DNA of 31,349 nucleotides, taken from assembly GCA_964614855.1 (NCBI GenBank), contig CAZTMX010000011.1, forward strand, positions 1 through 31,349, given 5' to 3'. The notes beneath the pieces were generated by a model. The model did no database searches and had not been told where the DNA came from. It saw only the letters and a list, made by a program, of their open reading frames with translations. The position numbers were made by a program, and so were the translations under genes. Source of the DNA: CAWJHE01 sp964614855 (GTDB lineage Bacteria; Chloroflexota; Anaerolineae; Anaerolineales; UBA4823). Positions 24,162 to 31,349 of the stretch are shown piece after piece; position 1 is the stretch's first letter, and every line of letters starts with the position of its first letter.

Positions 24162-25133
24162 ATGGATTTCAACTTATCAAATTTACCTTCCTCAACACCG
24201 GAATCTGGTGAGGTTAGAACAAAAGTATTGATTTTAGGCTCTGGCCCGGCAGGTTTATCCGCAGCGCTTTATGCGGCTCGCGCCGACCTGCAACCTGTAT
24301 TACTGACAGGTATGGAGTTGGGCGGACAGGTTTCATTGACCTACACGGTAGAAAATTATCCCGGATTCCCGGATGGCGTGGGCGGTAATGAACTGGTAGA
24401 AAAATTCCAAAAACAAGCCGAAAGATTTGGTGCGAAAATCGAGATGGACACTGCTACTTCTGTTGATTTGAGCCAGCGTCCATTCCGCGTAGAGACCTAC
24501 AGTACTGCTTACCTGGCTGATGCACTGATCATCACCACCGGCGCTACTCCCCGTCACCTGGATGTCCCGGGTGAGAGGGAGCTTACAGGTCGCGGCGTTT
24601 CTTATTGTGCTACCTGTGATGGTTGGTTTTTCAAGGATAAGGAAGTGGTGGTTGTGGGCGGTGGTGACAGCGCATTGGAAGAAGGCATCTTTCTTACCCG
24701 CTTTGCAAAATCGGTCACAGTTATCCACCGCCGAGATGAATTTCGCGCCGGGGCAGTTTTACAAAAGCGTGCGGCAGAGAACCCCAAAATCAAGTTTGTC
24801 TTCAATTCAGTGGTGAGTGAAATTGTTGGCAAAGAAGCGGTAACAAAAGTCGTACTCAAAAACACGCAGACCGGTCAACTCAGCGAGTTAAACACCGATG
24901 GTGTGTTTATTTTTATTGGCCACGTACCCAATACCCAGCTATTCGAAGGAAAGTTGGAGATGGATTCGCTGGGATATATCACGGTAGATGAATTGATGCA
25001 CACCAGCATTCCAGGGGTCTTTGCAGCTGGAGAAGCTGCTGACCCGCATTACAGGCAGGTGATTACCTCTGCCGGGATGGGCGCGGCTGCTGCCATTCAA
25101 GTAAATCACTACCTGGACAATCTGACAGATTGA
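24162..25133 (+). CDS. trxB: Thioredoxin reductase
   Basis: 323 residues. This FAD enzyme passes electrons from NADPH to thioredoxin. The FAD-binding GSGPAGLSAALYAARA starts at about residue 26, the redox-active CATC pair is Cys149/Cys152 within VSYCATCDGWFF, the NADPH fold is VVVVGGGDSALEEGIFL, and the 2'-phosphate-binding HRRDEFRA is present. The C-terminal FAD motif is GVFAAGEAADPHYRQV. The first 18 residues form a short polar extension before the FAD domain. The ATG has an AGAGG site. mdh follows after 56 bases on the same strand. No thioredoxin gene is in the window. Confidence 0.96.
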   Translation: MDFNLSNLPSSTPESGEVRTKVLILGSGPAGLSAALYAARADLQPVLLTGMELGGQVSLTYTVENYPGFPDGVGGNELVEKFQKQAERFGAKIEMDTATSVDLSQRPFRVETYSTAYLADALIITTGATPRHLDVPGERELTGRGVSYCATCDGWFFKDKEVVVVGGGDSALEEGIFLTRFAKSVTVIHRRDEFRAGAVLQKRAAENPKIKFVFNSVVSEIVGKEAVTKVVLKNTQTGQLSELNTDGVFIFIGHVPNTQLFEGKLEMDSLGYITVDELMHTSIPGVFAAGEAADPHYRQVITSAGMGAAAAIQVNHYLDNLTD

Positions 25134-25189
25134 TCAGGTCTTCCCAACGGAACCGATATAACCCGGATTTGAATTGACAAGGAGAGAAT

Positions 25190-26113
25190 ATGAAGAATAA
25201 AGTGTCTATCATTGGCGCAGGAATGACTGGATCGACCACCGCTCATTGGTTGGCCGAGCGGGAAATCGCGGATATCGTCCTGGTTGATATCGTTGAAGGG
25301 ATGCCGCAAGGAAAAGCCCTGGACCTTCAAGAAGCGTTACCAGTCATTGGAAAAGACGCAAAGATAACCGGCAGCAATGATTATGCTGCCACAAAAGATT
25401 CGGACATCGTAGTCATCACCGCAGGTCTGGCGCGTAAGCCTGGCATGAGCAGAGATGACTTGCTTTTCGCCAATGCGGATATCATCCGCAATGCCGTGAT
25501 CGAGACAATCAAACACTCTCCTGAAGCAATCTACATCGTCTTGACCAATCCATTGGATGTCATGACCTACCTGACGCTCAAAACCGCTGGCATTGAACCG
25601 CATCGCATCATTGGGCAGGCTGGCATCCTGGATTCAGCCCGTATGCGCGCTTTTGTCGCCATGGAGTTGAATGTAAGTGTAGAAAACGTACACTGCTACG
25701 TTTTAGGTGGACACGGGGATGAGATGGTTCCTCTTGTTACCACCTCGAATGTTGCAGGCATCCCACTGGACAGACTTCTTTCTCCCGAGCGCCTGGAAGC
25801 CATTGTTGACCGGACGCGTAAAGGAGGTGCAGAGATCGTTGGATTACTCAAAACAGGCAGCGCTTATTATGCTCCGGCAGCAGCACTTACTCAAATGGTG
25901 GAAGCCATCCTTAAAGACAAACACCTGATCGTACCTGCATCAGCTTACTTATCTGGACAATATGGGCTATCAGATATTTTCTTTGGCGTTCCAGTGCAGT
26001 TGGGCAGGAAAGGGGTTGAAAAGATCCTGGAATATCCGCTCAGCGAGCAGGAACTGGCCGATTTGCACAAATCTGCCCGTGGAGTTGCTGAAAATATCGC
26101 CAAGTTGTCATAA
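25190..26113 (+). CDS. mdh: Malate dehydrogenase (LDH-like type)
   Basis: 307 residues. The enzyme oxidises malate to oxaloacetate with NAD+. The Rossmann start is VSIIGAGMTGSTTAHWLAER, with an acidic residue (Asp33) that selects NAD. The substrate loop GLARKPGMSRDDLL has Arg82 and Arg88; an Arg at the specificity position marks malate rather than lactate. LTNPLDVMTYL, Asp148/Arg151 (GILDSARMRAF) and catalytic His175 (GGHGDEMVP) complete the site. This tetrameric LDH-like MDH type is known from Chloroflexus. The next gene, 30 bases on, is citrate synthase, which uses its product, so the two are very likely an operon. The Shine-Dalgarno sequence is AAGGAGAG. Confidence 0.96.
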   Translation: MKNKVSIIGAGMTGSTTAHWLAEREIADIVLVDIVEGMPQGKALDLQEALPVIGKDAKITGSNDYAATKDSDIVVITAGLARKPGMSRDDLLFANADIIRNAVIETIKHSPEAIYIVLTNPLDVMTYLTLKTAGIEPHRIIGQAGILDSARMRAFVAMELNVSVENVHCYVLGGHGDEMVPLVTTSNVAGIPLDRLLSPERLEAIVDRTRKGGAEIVGLLKTGSAYYAPAAALTQMVEAILKDKHLIVPASAYLSGQYGLSDIFFGVPVQLGRKGVEKILEYPLSEQELADLHKSARGVAENIAKLS

Positions 26114-26143
26114 ATTGTCCCAAGACCCAACAAAGGAGGATCC

Positions 26144-27469
26144 ATGTACCTGAAAGAGAAAATTACCGCGCAAATTCCAGAGTGGCGTGCCCGCGTCAAG
26201 AATCTGATATCTTCCAGTGGGGATGTGAAAGTAGGCGAAGTCAACATCAAGCAGGTGTATGGAGGGATGCGTGATGTCAAAGGACTGGTCACAGACATCT
26301 CCTATGTCGACCCATCCGAAGGCATCCGTTTGCGCGGTTACACCATCCCGGAACTTGTCGAAAAATTGCCAAGGTTGGCTGGAAGCGAAATGCCGTTGGT
26401 TGGAGGTCTGTACTACCTGCTTCTCACGGGTGAACTGCCAGATATGAACCAGGCGCTTGAAGTTGAGCACGCATGGCAGGAACGTTCCCAGGTGCCAGCA
26501 TATGTTTTTGACGTGCTGCGCGCCATGCCGGATCACGCATCGCCGATGACGATGTTCTCGCAAGCCATTCTGGCGCTGCAGACAGAATCCATTTTCACCC
26601 GGCAGTACGATGAGGGATTGAAAAAAGACGATTATTGGGATGCCACCCTGGAAGATAGCCTCAATTTAACCGCAAAACTTCCAGTGATTGCTGCCTTTAT
26701 CTACAACCTCAAGCAAAAAGATGGGCAGATACCATCAGTTGATCCTGGACTGGATTGGGCTGCCAATTACTCCCAGATGATGGGCATCACCGATCCTTTG
26801 TATACAGATCTCGCGCGCCTATACTTCATCATCCACTCCGACCACGAAAGCGGCAATGCCAGTGCACACGCCACGCATTTGGTAGGCTCGACATTATCTG
26901 ATGTTTATTATGCCACCTCGGCTGGAATGAATGGGTTGGCTGGTCCGCTGCACGGACGGGCAAACCAGGAAGCGCTGCGTTGGCTGCTGGAAGTAAACCA
27001 AACGCTTGGCGATCACCCAGAAAAAGGGAAATTGCGCCAATTTGCCTGGGATACTCTGAACCAGGGTCAGGTGATCCCTGGGTATGGACACGCAGTATTG
27101 CGAAAAACGGATCCCAGGTTTACTGCGCAGTTGGAGTTCGGCCGCAAGCACTTCCCACAAGATAAGATCTTTGGCTTAGCTAGCCAGATTTACGATGTAG
27201 TTCCGGATGTTTTGGTTGAACAAGGAAAAGCCAAAAACCCATGGCCAAATGTAGATGCAATCAGCGGCGCCTTGCAGTACCACTTTGGCGTCAAAGATTG
27301 TAATGATCGTGGGGCTTGTGGGTTTTATACGGTTCTTTTTGGCGTGAGTCGTGCACTGGGGATTTCAGCGAATATGGTTTGGGCCAGGGCGTTGAGCCAG
27401 CCCCTGGAACGACCCAAATCGCTGACGACAGCCATGCTCGAAGAAATTGCGGCAAAATCCAAAGCTTGA
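26144..27469 (+). CDS. gltA: Citrate synthase, mitochondrial-like type
   Basis: 441 residues. It condenses oxaloacetate and acetyl-CoA to citrate. The sequence matches the eukaryotic mitochondrial group much better than the usual bacterial GltA: YGGMRDVKGLVTDISYVDP, EGIRLRGYTIPE, HSDHESGNASAHATHLVGS, FYTVLFGVSRALG and QPLERPKS. The catalytic triad is His270 (NGLAGPLHGRANQE), His316 (IPGYGHAVLRKTDPR) and Asp371 (PNVDAISGAL), matching pig His274, His320 and Asp375 with a constant offset of four. A short cysteine-bearing loop (KDCNDRGACG, 384-393) just before FYTVLF is an unusual insertion. A full AGGAGG site precedes the ATG. It lies 30 bases after mdh. Confidence 0.95.
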   Translation: MYLKEKITAQIPEWRARVKNLISSSGDVKVGEVNIKQVYGGMRDVKGLVTDISYVDPSEGIRLRGYTIPELVEKLPRLAGSEMPLVGGLYYLLLTGELPDMNQALEVEHAWQERSQVPAYVFDVLRAMPDHASPMTMFSQAILALQTESIFTRQYDEGLKKDDYWDATLEDSLNLTAKLPVIAAFIYNLKQKDGQIPSVDPGLDWAANYSQMMGITDPLYTDLARLYFIIHSDHESGNASAHATHLVGSTLSDVYYATSAGMNGLAGPLHGRANQEALRWLLEVNQTLGDHPEKGKLRQFAWDTLNQGQVIPGYGHAVLRKTDPRFTAQLEFGRKHFPQDKIFGLASQIYDVVPDVLVEQGKAKNPWPNVDAISGALQYHFGVKDCNDRGACGFYTVLFGVSRALGISANMVWARALSQPLERPKSLTTAMLEEIAAKSKA

Positions 27470-27540
27470 TCACGCATCAAAACTCAAGGTGGAAATTTTG
27501 CGCCTTTTGAACCAAGCAAAACCGCGCTTAATCCACAAAA

Positions 27541-27578
27541 AAAACCGGGCGATAGGATAACCTGATCACCCGGTTTTT
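27541..27578. terminator. Bidirectional terminator between gltA (+) and LysM gene (-)
   Basis: AAAACCGGGCGAT (27541-27553) pairs with ATCACCCGGTTTT (27565-27577), with one mismatch on + that is a G-U pair on -. T runs flank both sides: TTTTT on +, and a longer one on - across 27537-27544. It serves both converging genes. Confidence 0.88.
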
Positions 27579-27597
27579 GATTCAAACTCGTTTGCGC

Positions 27598-28752
27598 TTA
27601 CGGAACCGGTGAGGATACCGGTGCAGCACCAGACCAGGTGAACACGCGCGCCGCGCTGACCGCACCCGCAGGTTCCCAGATCGGGTTACCATCTTCATCC
27701 GTGCCAGTTTGCCGGACGGTCACCACCCACCAGCGGAATACATGCGGGGTCGGAGCGCTTAGCAAGAAATTGGCTGGGACGATAAATTTCGAATCGCTGA
27801 CATATTCCACCATTTTCCGCCCCTGGGCTTCAGTAAGATCTTCGATTGTGACCGCATAGGCTTCCCCTTCGCGCAGGATGCCAACGGTAGCCCATTGTAA
27901 GGTGATCACGGGGTCGCTTAAGGAGAACGGTGATCCATCGGCAGGTAAGAGCAAGTTAACTGCAGGGTATGGTGGCGGCAGTGTGGGTGTCGGGCTTGGA
28001 CCAGGGGTGGCATTCCGCCGGCAAAGCGGGATGACCAGTTTCTGGCCAAAACGAACCACATCGTTTACCAACCCGTTGTACTCCTGGATAGCTTGTATGG
28101 AGACATTGTAGTTCAACGAAATACTGCTCAGTGTATCATTTTCTGCTACAGTGATTTCGTACTTTTCGCAGGCAGCCTCAGTTGCCTCTGCCGGGTTCAA
28201 AGTTGCAGTAGGCTGAGCAGTTGCCGTTGGTGTGGGTTGTGGGATTAACAGCTTCTGGTTCTCGTATAGAGTACTGCAATCTGCCGGCAAATCGTTGGTA
28301 AGCACAATACTTTGGATCGACACGCTGAAAGCGTAAGCGATGCTGCCGCAAGTATCCCCTAATTTTACTGTGTATGCCAATGGGGTTGGGCTGGGCTCGG
28401 GTGTGAACGTGACCGTGGGTGTTACCGGTGTGGGTGTGAAAGTGGCTGTCCCAGTAGGCGTGATCGTCGGAGTTTGCGTAGCTTCGGCTGCCGCAGGTGT
28501 CGTCTGCTGCAATGCAACATATACCAGGACTGCGCCGATTGCCAGGAATAGTGTTAGTAATCCCAAGGCGGCTGGAATACTCAGAGTTATTTCAGGCAGC
28601 CGGCTGCCCTGAACACCCTTCGTTTTCTTTACTGGTTTATCACTTGTAGTAAGTTCTGTGCCGCAAACCAGGCAGCGGGTAGCATCCACCCCCAGACGCG
28701 TGCCGCAGGTCGGGCATAATTTTGAAGGATTAGAAGTATTTTCTGGACTCAT
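27598..28752 (-). CDS. Zinc-ribbon, single-TM, twin-LysM envelope protein
   Basis: 384 residues. A cytoplasmic zinc ribbon comes first (Cys13, Cys16, Cys27, Cys30: CPTCG and CLVCG), then a basic linker and one transmembrane helix (about 56-80). A Thr/Pro-rich linker (about 92-124) leads to LysM 1 (about 126-172, YTVKLGDTCGSIAYAFSVS), a second TP-rich linker, and LysM 2 (about 198-243, YEITVAENDTLSSISLNYN). A C-terminal beta-rich domain (about 262-384) starts AVNLLLPADGS and resembles Ig-like segments that follow LysM in Chloroflexota proteins. The LysM part should lie outside and bind peptidoglycan or another glycan, with the ribbon inside. The protein has no known reaction. hemW is divergent. 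Confidence 0.88.
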   Translation of the reverse strand: MSPENTSNPSKLCPTCGTRLGVDATRCLVCGTELTTSDKPVKKTKGVQGSRLPEITLSIPAALGLLTLFLAIGAVLVYVALQQTTPAAAEATQTPTITPTGTATFTPTPVTPTVTFTPEPSPTPLAYTVKLGDTCGSIAYAFSVSIQSIVLTNDLPADCSTLYENQKLLIPQPTPTATAQPTATLNPAEATEAACEKYEITVAENDTLSSISLNYNVSIQAIQEYNGLVNDVVRFGQKLVIPLCRRNATPGPSPTPTLPPPYPAVNLLLPADGSPFSLSDPVITLQWATVGILREGEAYAVTIEDLTEAQGRKMVEYVSDSKFIVPANFLLSAPTPHVFRWWVVTVRQTGTDEDGNPIWEPAGAVSAARVFTWSGAAPVSSPVP

Positions 28753-28811
28753 TTTCTTTATAATGTCGCCTATTTATATCCAAATTGGGTATAGAGTGCA
28801 GCGACTTGCCG

Positions 28812-28820
28812 ATTATACCA
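28812..28820 (-). promoter_or_regulatory. Extended -10 promoter for the LysM gene
   Basis: On the - strand TGGTATAAT (TATAAT 28812-28817, TG at 28819-28820) forms an extended -10 about 60 bases before the ATG. No good -35 is visible. A second candidate -10 (TATAAA) lies just before the ATG. Confidence 0.5.
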
Positions 28821-28857
28821 GCCTTTTTACAAGGTGAAGAGCAAAATTTCCCTGGCA

Positions 28858-28866
28858 TGGTATACT
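28858..28866 (+). promoter_or_regulatory. Extended -10 promoter for hemW
   Basis: TGGTATACT (TATACT at 28861-28866) is an extended -10 that would start transcription near 28873, about 15 bases before the chosen hemW ATG. Its place inside the longest reading frame argues for the shorter protein. Confidence 0.55.
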
Positions 28867-28887
28867 GCAAGTCCCTGGTTTTTATAT

Positions 28888-30114
28888 ATGTCTCTGTATA
28901 GTATTTATTTGCACATACCGTTCTGCACGCATCGCTGCGGCTATTGTGATTTTAACACATATGCCGGGTTGGAGGATTTAATCCCGGCCTACGTGGAAGC
29001 GCTGTGTCACGAAGCACGGATCATCCGTGAGAACATGAGCCACCCGTTGGATGTTCACACAATATTCTTTGGCGGTGGCACACCCTCTCTTCTTTCAGTA
29101 AGCTCAATTGAGAAAATCCTGGACACCCTGGTTCAATGTTTCTCACTTTGTACAAAACCTGAAATCACCCTGGAAGCCAATCCAGGCACAGTCTCCGAAG
29201 CGTATTTACGAGACCTGTTCAAAATTGGCGTCAACCGCTTAAGCCTGGGAATGCAATCTGCGCAACCAACAGAGCTTCATTTTCTTGAAAGACAGCACAA
29301 CTTTCCGGATGTCATCCATGCAGTGCACTGGGCCAGAAAAGCTGGCTTTGACAACCTGAACCTGGATCTGATCTTTGGGCTGCCAGGGCAAAATCTGAAC
29401 ACCTGGAAAAACAATCTTACGCAAGCGCTGCAGCTTTCACCCGAACACCTGTCTCTTTATGCCCTGACGATCGAACACGGGACACCCATGGGGCGCTGGC
29501 TGAACCGCGGACTAATCGATGAACCAGATCCCGATGTGGCTGCCTCTATGTACGAGACGGCATCAGATATTCTGAATAATATCGGCTATACGCAGTATGA
29601 GATTTCCAACTGGGCACGGCATACCCCTGGCGCAGTATTATCCCCCTGCGAAAGTCCGTCCCGCGCCTGTGTGCACAATCTCCAATACTGGCGCAACCTG
29701 CCCTATATCGGGCTGGGCGCAGGCGCACATGGTTACATCGCCAATGTGCGCACAGCAAATGTGCTCTCTCCAAGACGCTATATTCAGCACCTTTCCAACT
29801 CAAAGGATTCTTATTCAGCCGGTGAACAGAAGGATTTTCCAGCCACACCGGTAACCCAGGATTTCAATGCAATCAACCTCTCTGATGAAATTGGCGAGAC
29901 CATGATGATGGGTCTGCGCCTGACGCGCGAGGGGATCAGCAGTCAGGCTTTCGAGAACAGGTTCCAACGACCGTTACAGGATACATTCCACAAACAAATC
30001 AAGCGTCTGATCCAGACCGGTTTGATAGAATGGGTAGATGACAGCCAATTAAATCTACGGCTGACACCCCAAGGCCGGCTGTTGGGCAACCGTGTCTTTC
30101 AGGAATTTATCTAG
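28888..30114 (+). CDS. hemW: Radical SAM heme chaperone HemW
   Basis: 408 residues from the ATG at 28888. A GTG 54 bases upstream in the same frame is rejected, because the added 18 residues are not family-like and the putative promoter lies within them. HemW binds heme and an iron-sulfur cluster and helps insert heme into membrane enzymes. The start SLYSIYLHIPFCTHRCGYCD holds the cluster cysteines (13, 17, 20) with the HemW-type Cys immediately after Tyr-Cys-Asp-Phe absent as usual. FFGGGTPSLLS, the SLGMQS segment and LDLIFGLPGQ are SAM-barrel motifs. The C-terminal HemN-like domain (about 300-408) ends with LRLTPQGRLLGNRVFQEF. Members are often misannotated as coproporphyrinogen oxidase, but they lack its extra N-terminal residues. 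Confidence 0.94.
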   Translation: MSLYSIYLHIPFCTHRCGYCDFNTYAGLEDLIPAYVEALCHEARIIRENMSHPLDVHTIFFGGGTPSLLSVSSIEKILDTLVQCFSLCTKPEITLEANPGTVSEAYLRDLFKIGVNRLSLGMQSAQPTELHFLERQHNFPDVIHAVHWARKAGFDNLNLDLIFGLPGQNLNTWKNNLTQALQLSPEHLSLYALTIEHGTPMGRWLNRGLIDEPDPDVAASMYETASDILNNIGYTQYEISNWARHTPGAVLSPCESPSRACVHNLQYWRNLPYIGLGAGAHGYIANVRTANVLSPRRYIQHLSNSKDSYSAGEQKDFPATPVTQDFNAINLSDEIGETMMMGLRLTREGISSQAFENRFQRPLQDTFHKQIKRLIQTGLIEWVDDSQLNLRLTPQGRLLGNRVFQEFI

Positions 30115-30115
30115 C

Positions 30116-31129
30116 CTAAGTCTCCCTTTTAAGCAATTTATTTGCCAATTCGATGAGCGCCTCTCCAGCCTCACCTTTTGGATTTGTGCAATGCAGACAA
30201 TCTAAAGCCTTTTCTGTCAGCTCATTTGCACATTGTAGTGCGTATTCTTTACCACCCTCCGCTTCGAGTTGATCCGCAAGCTGATGCACTTCATCCGGTA
30301 GGATATTTCCTTGTTTCCAGCGCCGAGAAAAATCACCCATCCGTTCAATCCCATATAGGATCGGCAGGGATTTCTTTCCACATAGCAGGTCGCTCTCAAC
30401 GGACTTTCCGGTCAACGCTTCGTCACCCCATATCCCCAGGATATCGTCTTGCACTTGAAAAGCCAGGCCGAGATTGAGCCCGAAATCGCGGTAACAACAG
30501 CGTACCTTTTCTTCTGCTCCAGCTACCAAGGCACCCGTCTCTGTGCAGCAGGATAACAAAGCCGCGGTCTTGCCCTCCACCATCGGCCAGTAATCCGCCA
30601 TACCCAGATCGCGGCGGTGCTCATACGATAAATCCAGGTATTGGCCTTGGGTAAGCGCCAGGCAAGCCTTATCCAAGATATGCAAACCCTGCAGTGCAAT
30701 ACGCTCACCCGATGCCTCTGACAGCCTTTGCATGGCCAGGTGGGACAAAGTGAACAGGGTATCGCCAACATTTATCGCCTGGGCGATGCCCCATTGGGTC
30801 CATAAAGTTGGGCGACCTCGACGTAATGGGCTGTTATCTTGAATATCATCATGTACCAGCGAAAAATTATGCAGCAATTCAACCGCTGCAGCTGCAGGTA
30901 GCGCGGGGCGCCAGTCTGACCCAGCTGAGGCAGTCGAAAGCAGCAACAATATTGGGCGGATACGTTTTCCACTAGCTTCAGGTCCAGCGCCTTCCCCCTC
31001 CCATCCCATATGGTAAGCCAACATGGCATTCATATCAGCCAGGTCGCTGCGATCGCACGAGAGGACAATATCCTTCAACGTTTCTTCCACAGCCGGGAGC
31101 ATAATAACTTGGAGCTGCAAAAATGTCAT
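30116..31129 (-). CDS. Short-chain polyprenyl (probably geranylgeranyl or farnesyl) diphosphate synthase
   Basis: 337 residues. It elongates allylic diphosphates with isopentenyl diphosphate. GKRIRP (54-59) binds IPP; the first Asp-rich motif DDIQD is at 94-98 in LLHNFSLVHDDIQDNSPLRR; the second is DDILG at 228-232 (LAFQVQDDILGIWGD), in the DDxxG form. GKTAALLSCCTETGA is helix F. A Phe (residue 89) five positions before the first motif usually limits product to C15-C20, so FPP/GGPP rather than a long quinone side chain is an inference. The ATG has a GTGAGG site 6 bases upstream. The IPP isomerase gene ends 52 bases upstream on the same strand, giving consecutive isoprenoid steps. It converges with hemW with a 1-base gap. 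Confidence 0.94.
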   Translation of the reverse strand: MTFLQLQVIMLPAVEETLKDIVLSCDRSDLADMNAMLAYHMGWEGEGAGPEASGKRIRPILLLLSTASAGSDWRPALPAAAAVELLHNFSLVHDDIQDNSPLRRGRPTLWTQWGIAQAINVGDTLFTLSHLAMQRLSEASGERIALQGLHILDKACLALTQGQYLDLSYEHRRDLGMADYWPMVEGKTAALLSCCTETGALVAGAEEKVRCCYRDFGLNLGLAFQVQDDILGIWGDEALTGKSVESDLLCGKKSLPILYGIERMGDFSRRWKQGNILPDEVHQLADQLEAEGGKEYALQCANELTEKALDCLHCTNPKGEAGEALIELANKLLKRET

Positions 31130-31181
31130 TTACGGCCTCACCCTAGATTATCTATATATTCAAAATATATTCTTTAATCGT

Positions 31182-31349
31182 TCATCTATCCATTAATACG
31201 GTTTCATTTAGCGCAGATAAATCTTTCGCCCCAATGGCAAACATGCATACTTGAATTTCTCGCCTGAGCTCATCGATCACTTGCAAGGTGGCTTCGACCG
31301 ATTGCGCAGCAGCTTTGAGGAATGGGCCTGCCATCCCACCTAGCCTGGC
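31182..31349 (-). CDS. fni: Type 2 isopentenyl-diphosphate delta-isomerase, C-terminal fragment
   Basis: 55 codons plus TGA (31182-31184); the gene runs off the right edge. The piece starts ARLGGMAGPFLKAAAQS and continues ELRREIQVCMFAIGAKDLSAL. These match the last FMN-phosphate-binding loop (A-x-x-G-x-A/M-x-x-F/L-L) and the terminal helix (MFxxG) of the FMN-dependent isomerase. The enzyme interconverts IPP and DMAPP. It is followed on the same strand by the prenyl synthase gene that uses both products. Only the end of the protein is visible, so the catalytic residues are not seen. Confidence 0.8.
   Translation of the reverse strand, partial: ARLGGMAGPFLKAAAQSVEATLQVIDELRREIQVCMFAIGAKDLSALNETVLMDR

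Noticed and set aside
28834..28887. A GTG start 18 codons upstream for HemW.
   Set aside because: The extension is not HemW-like and contains the extended -10 promoter.

Overview
The window looks like a chromosomal housekeeping segment from a member of the Chloroflexota, most likely the Anaerolineae. This placement is an inference. It rests on an archaeal/eukaryote-type ProS, a lactate-dehydrogenase-like malate dehydrogenase, a zinc-ribbon/TM/LysM protein with Thr-Pro linkers, the tRNA nucleotidyltransferase fused to DHH and CBS domains, and a tryptophan T-box. There are no rRNA or tRNA genes, CRISPR arrays, insertion sequences or phage genes. One run of 10 N (20807-20816) marks an assembly gap inside a gene.

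Layout. 1-1.9 kb (+): the tail of a membrane protein, a CPA2 cation/proton antiporter and a small PII-like protein. 1.9-3.65 kb (-): a TrpB2-type tryptophan synthase beta chain behind a strong promoter and a complete tryptophan-specific T-box leader (specifier TGG, TGGC acceptor-end box, intrinsic terminator). 3.7-12.8 kb (-): one long collinear operon, nusA-rnpM-infB-rbfA-nrnA-truB-ribF-thyA-folA, with a clear promoter and a terminator-like hairpin ahead of nusA. 12.9-18.1 kb (-): dipeptide/oligopeptide-type ABC permeases B and C, a DHH-CBS-CBS-tRNA nucleotidyltransferase fusion and a GNAT acetyltransferase. 18.4-21.05 kb (+): a probably leaderless MazG-like pyrophosphohydrolase, proS and an AlkD-like HEAT-repeat gene interrupted by the N run. 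21.1-24.07 kb (+): rpsO and pnp, each with its own structured leader and its own terminator. 24.2-27.5 kb (+): trxB, mdh and a mitochondrial-type citrate synthase. 27.6-31.3 kb: the LysM protein (-), hemW (+), a short-chain polyprenyl diphosphate synthase (-) and the C-terminus of type 2 isopentenyl-diphosphate isomerase (-).

How the genes work together. The nusA operon joins transcription elongation, translation initiation, ribosome maturation, tRNA pseudouridylation and nanoRNA turnover to FAD, dTMP and tetrahydrofolate synthesis, so macromolecular synthesis and one-carbon/flavin supply share a transcript. rpsO and pnp keep the classic order but are split by a terminator. mdh and the citrate synthase catalyse consecutive TCA-cycle steps. 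The isomerase and prenyl synthase are consecutive steps of isoprenoid synthesis.

No wholly new system is evident. The best leads are regulatory: the Trp T-box on a stand-alone trpB2, the structured pnp, rpsO and nusA leaders, the antiporter/PII-like pair, and several short-leader or leaderless promoters.
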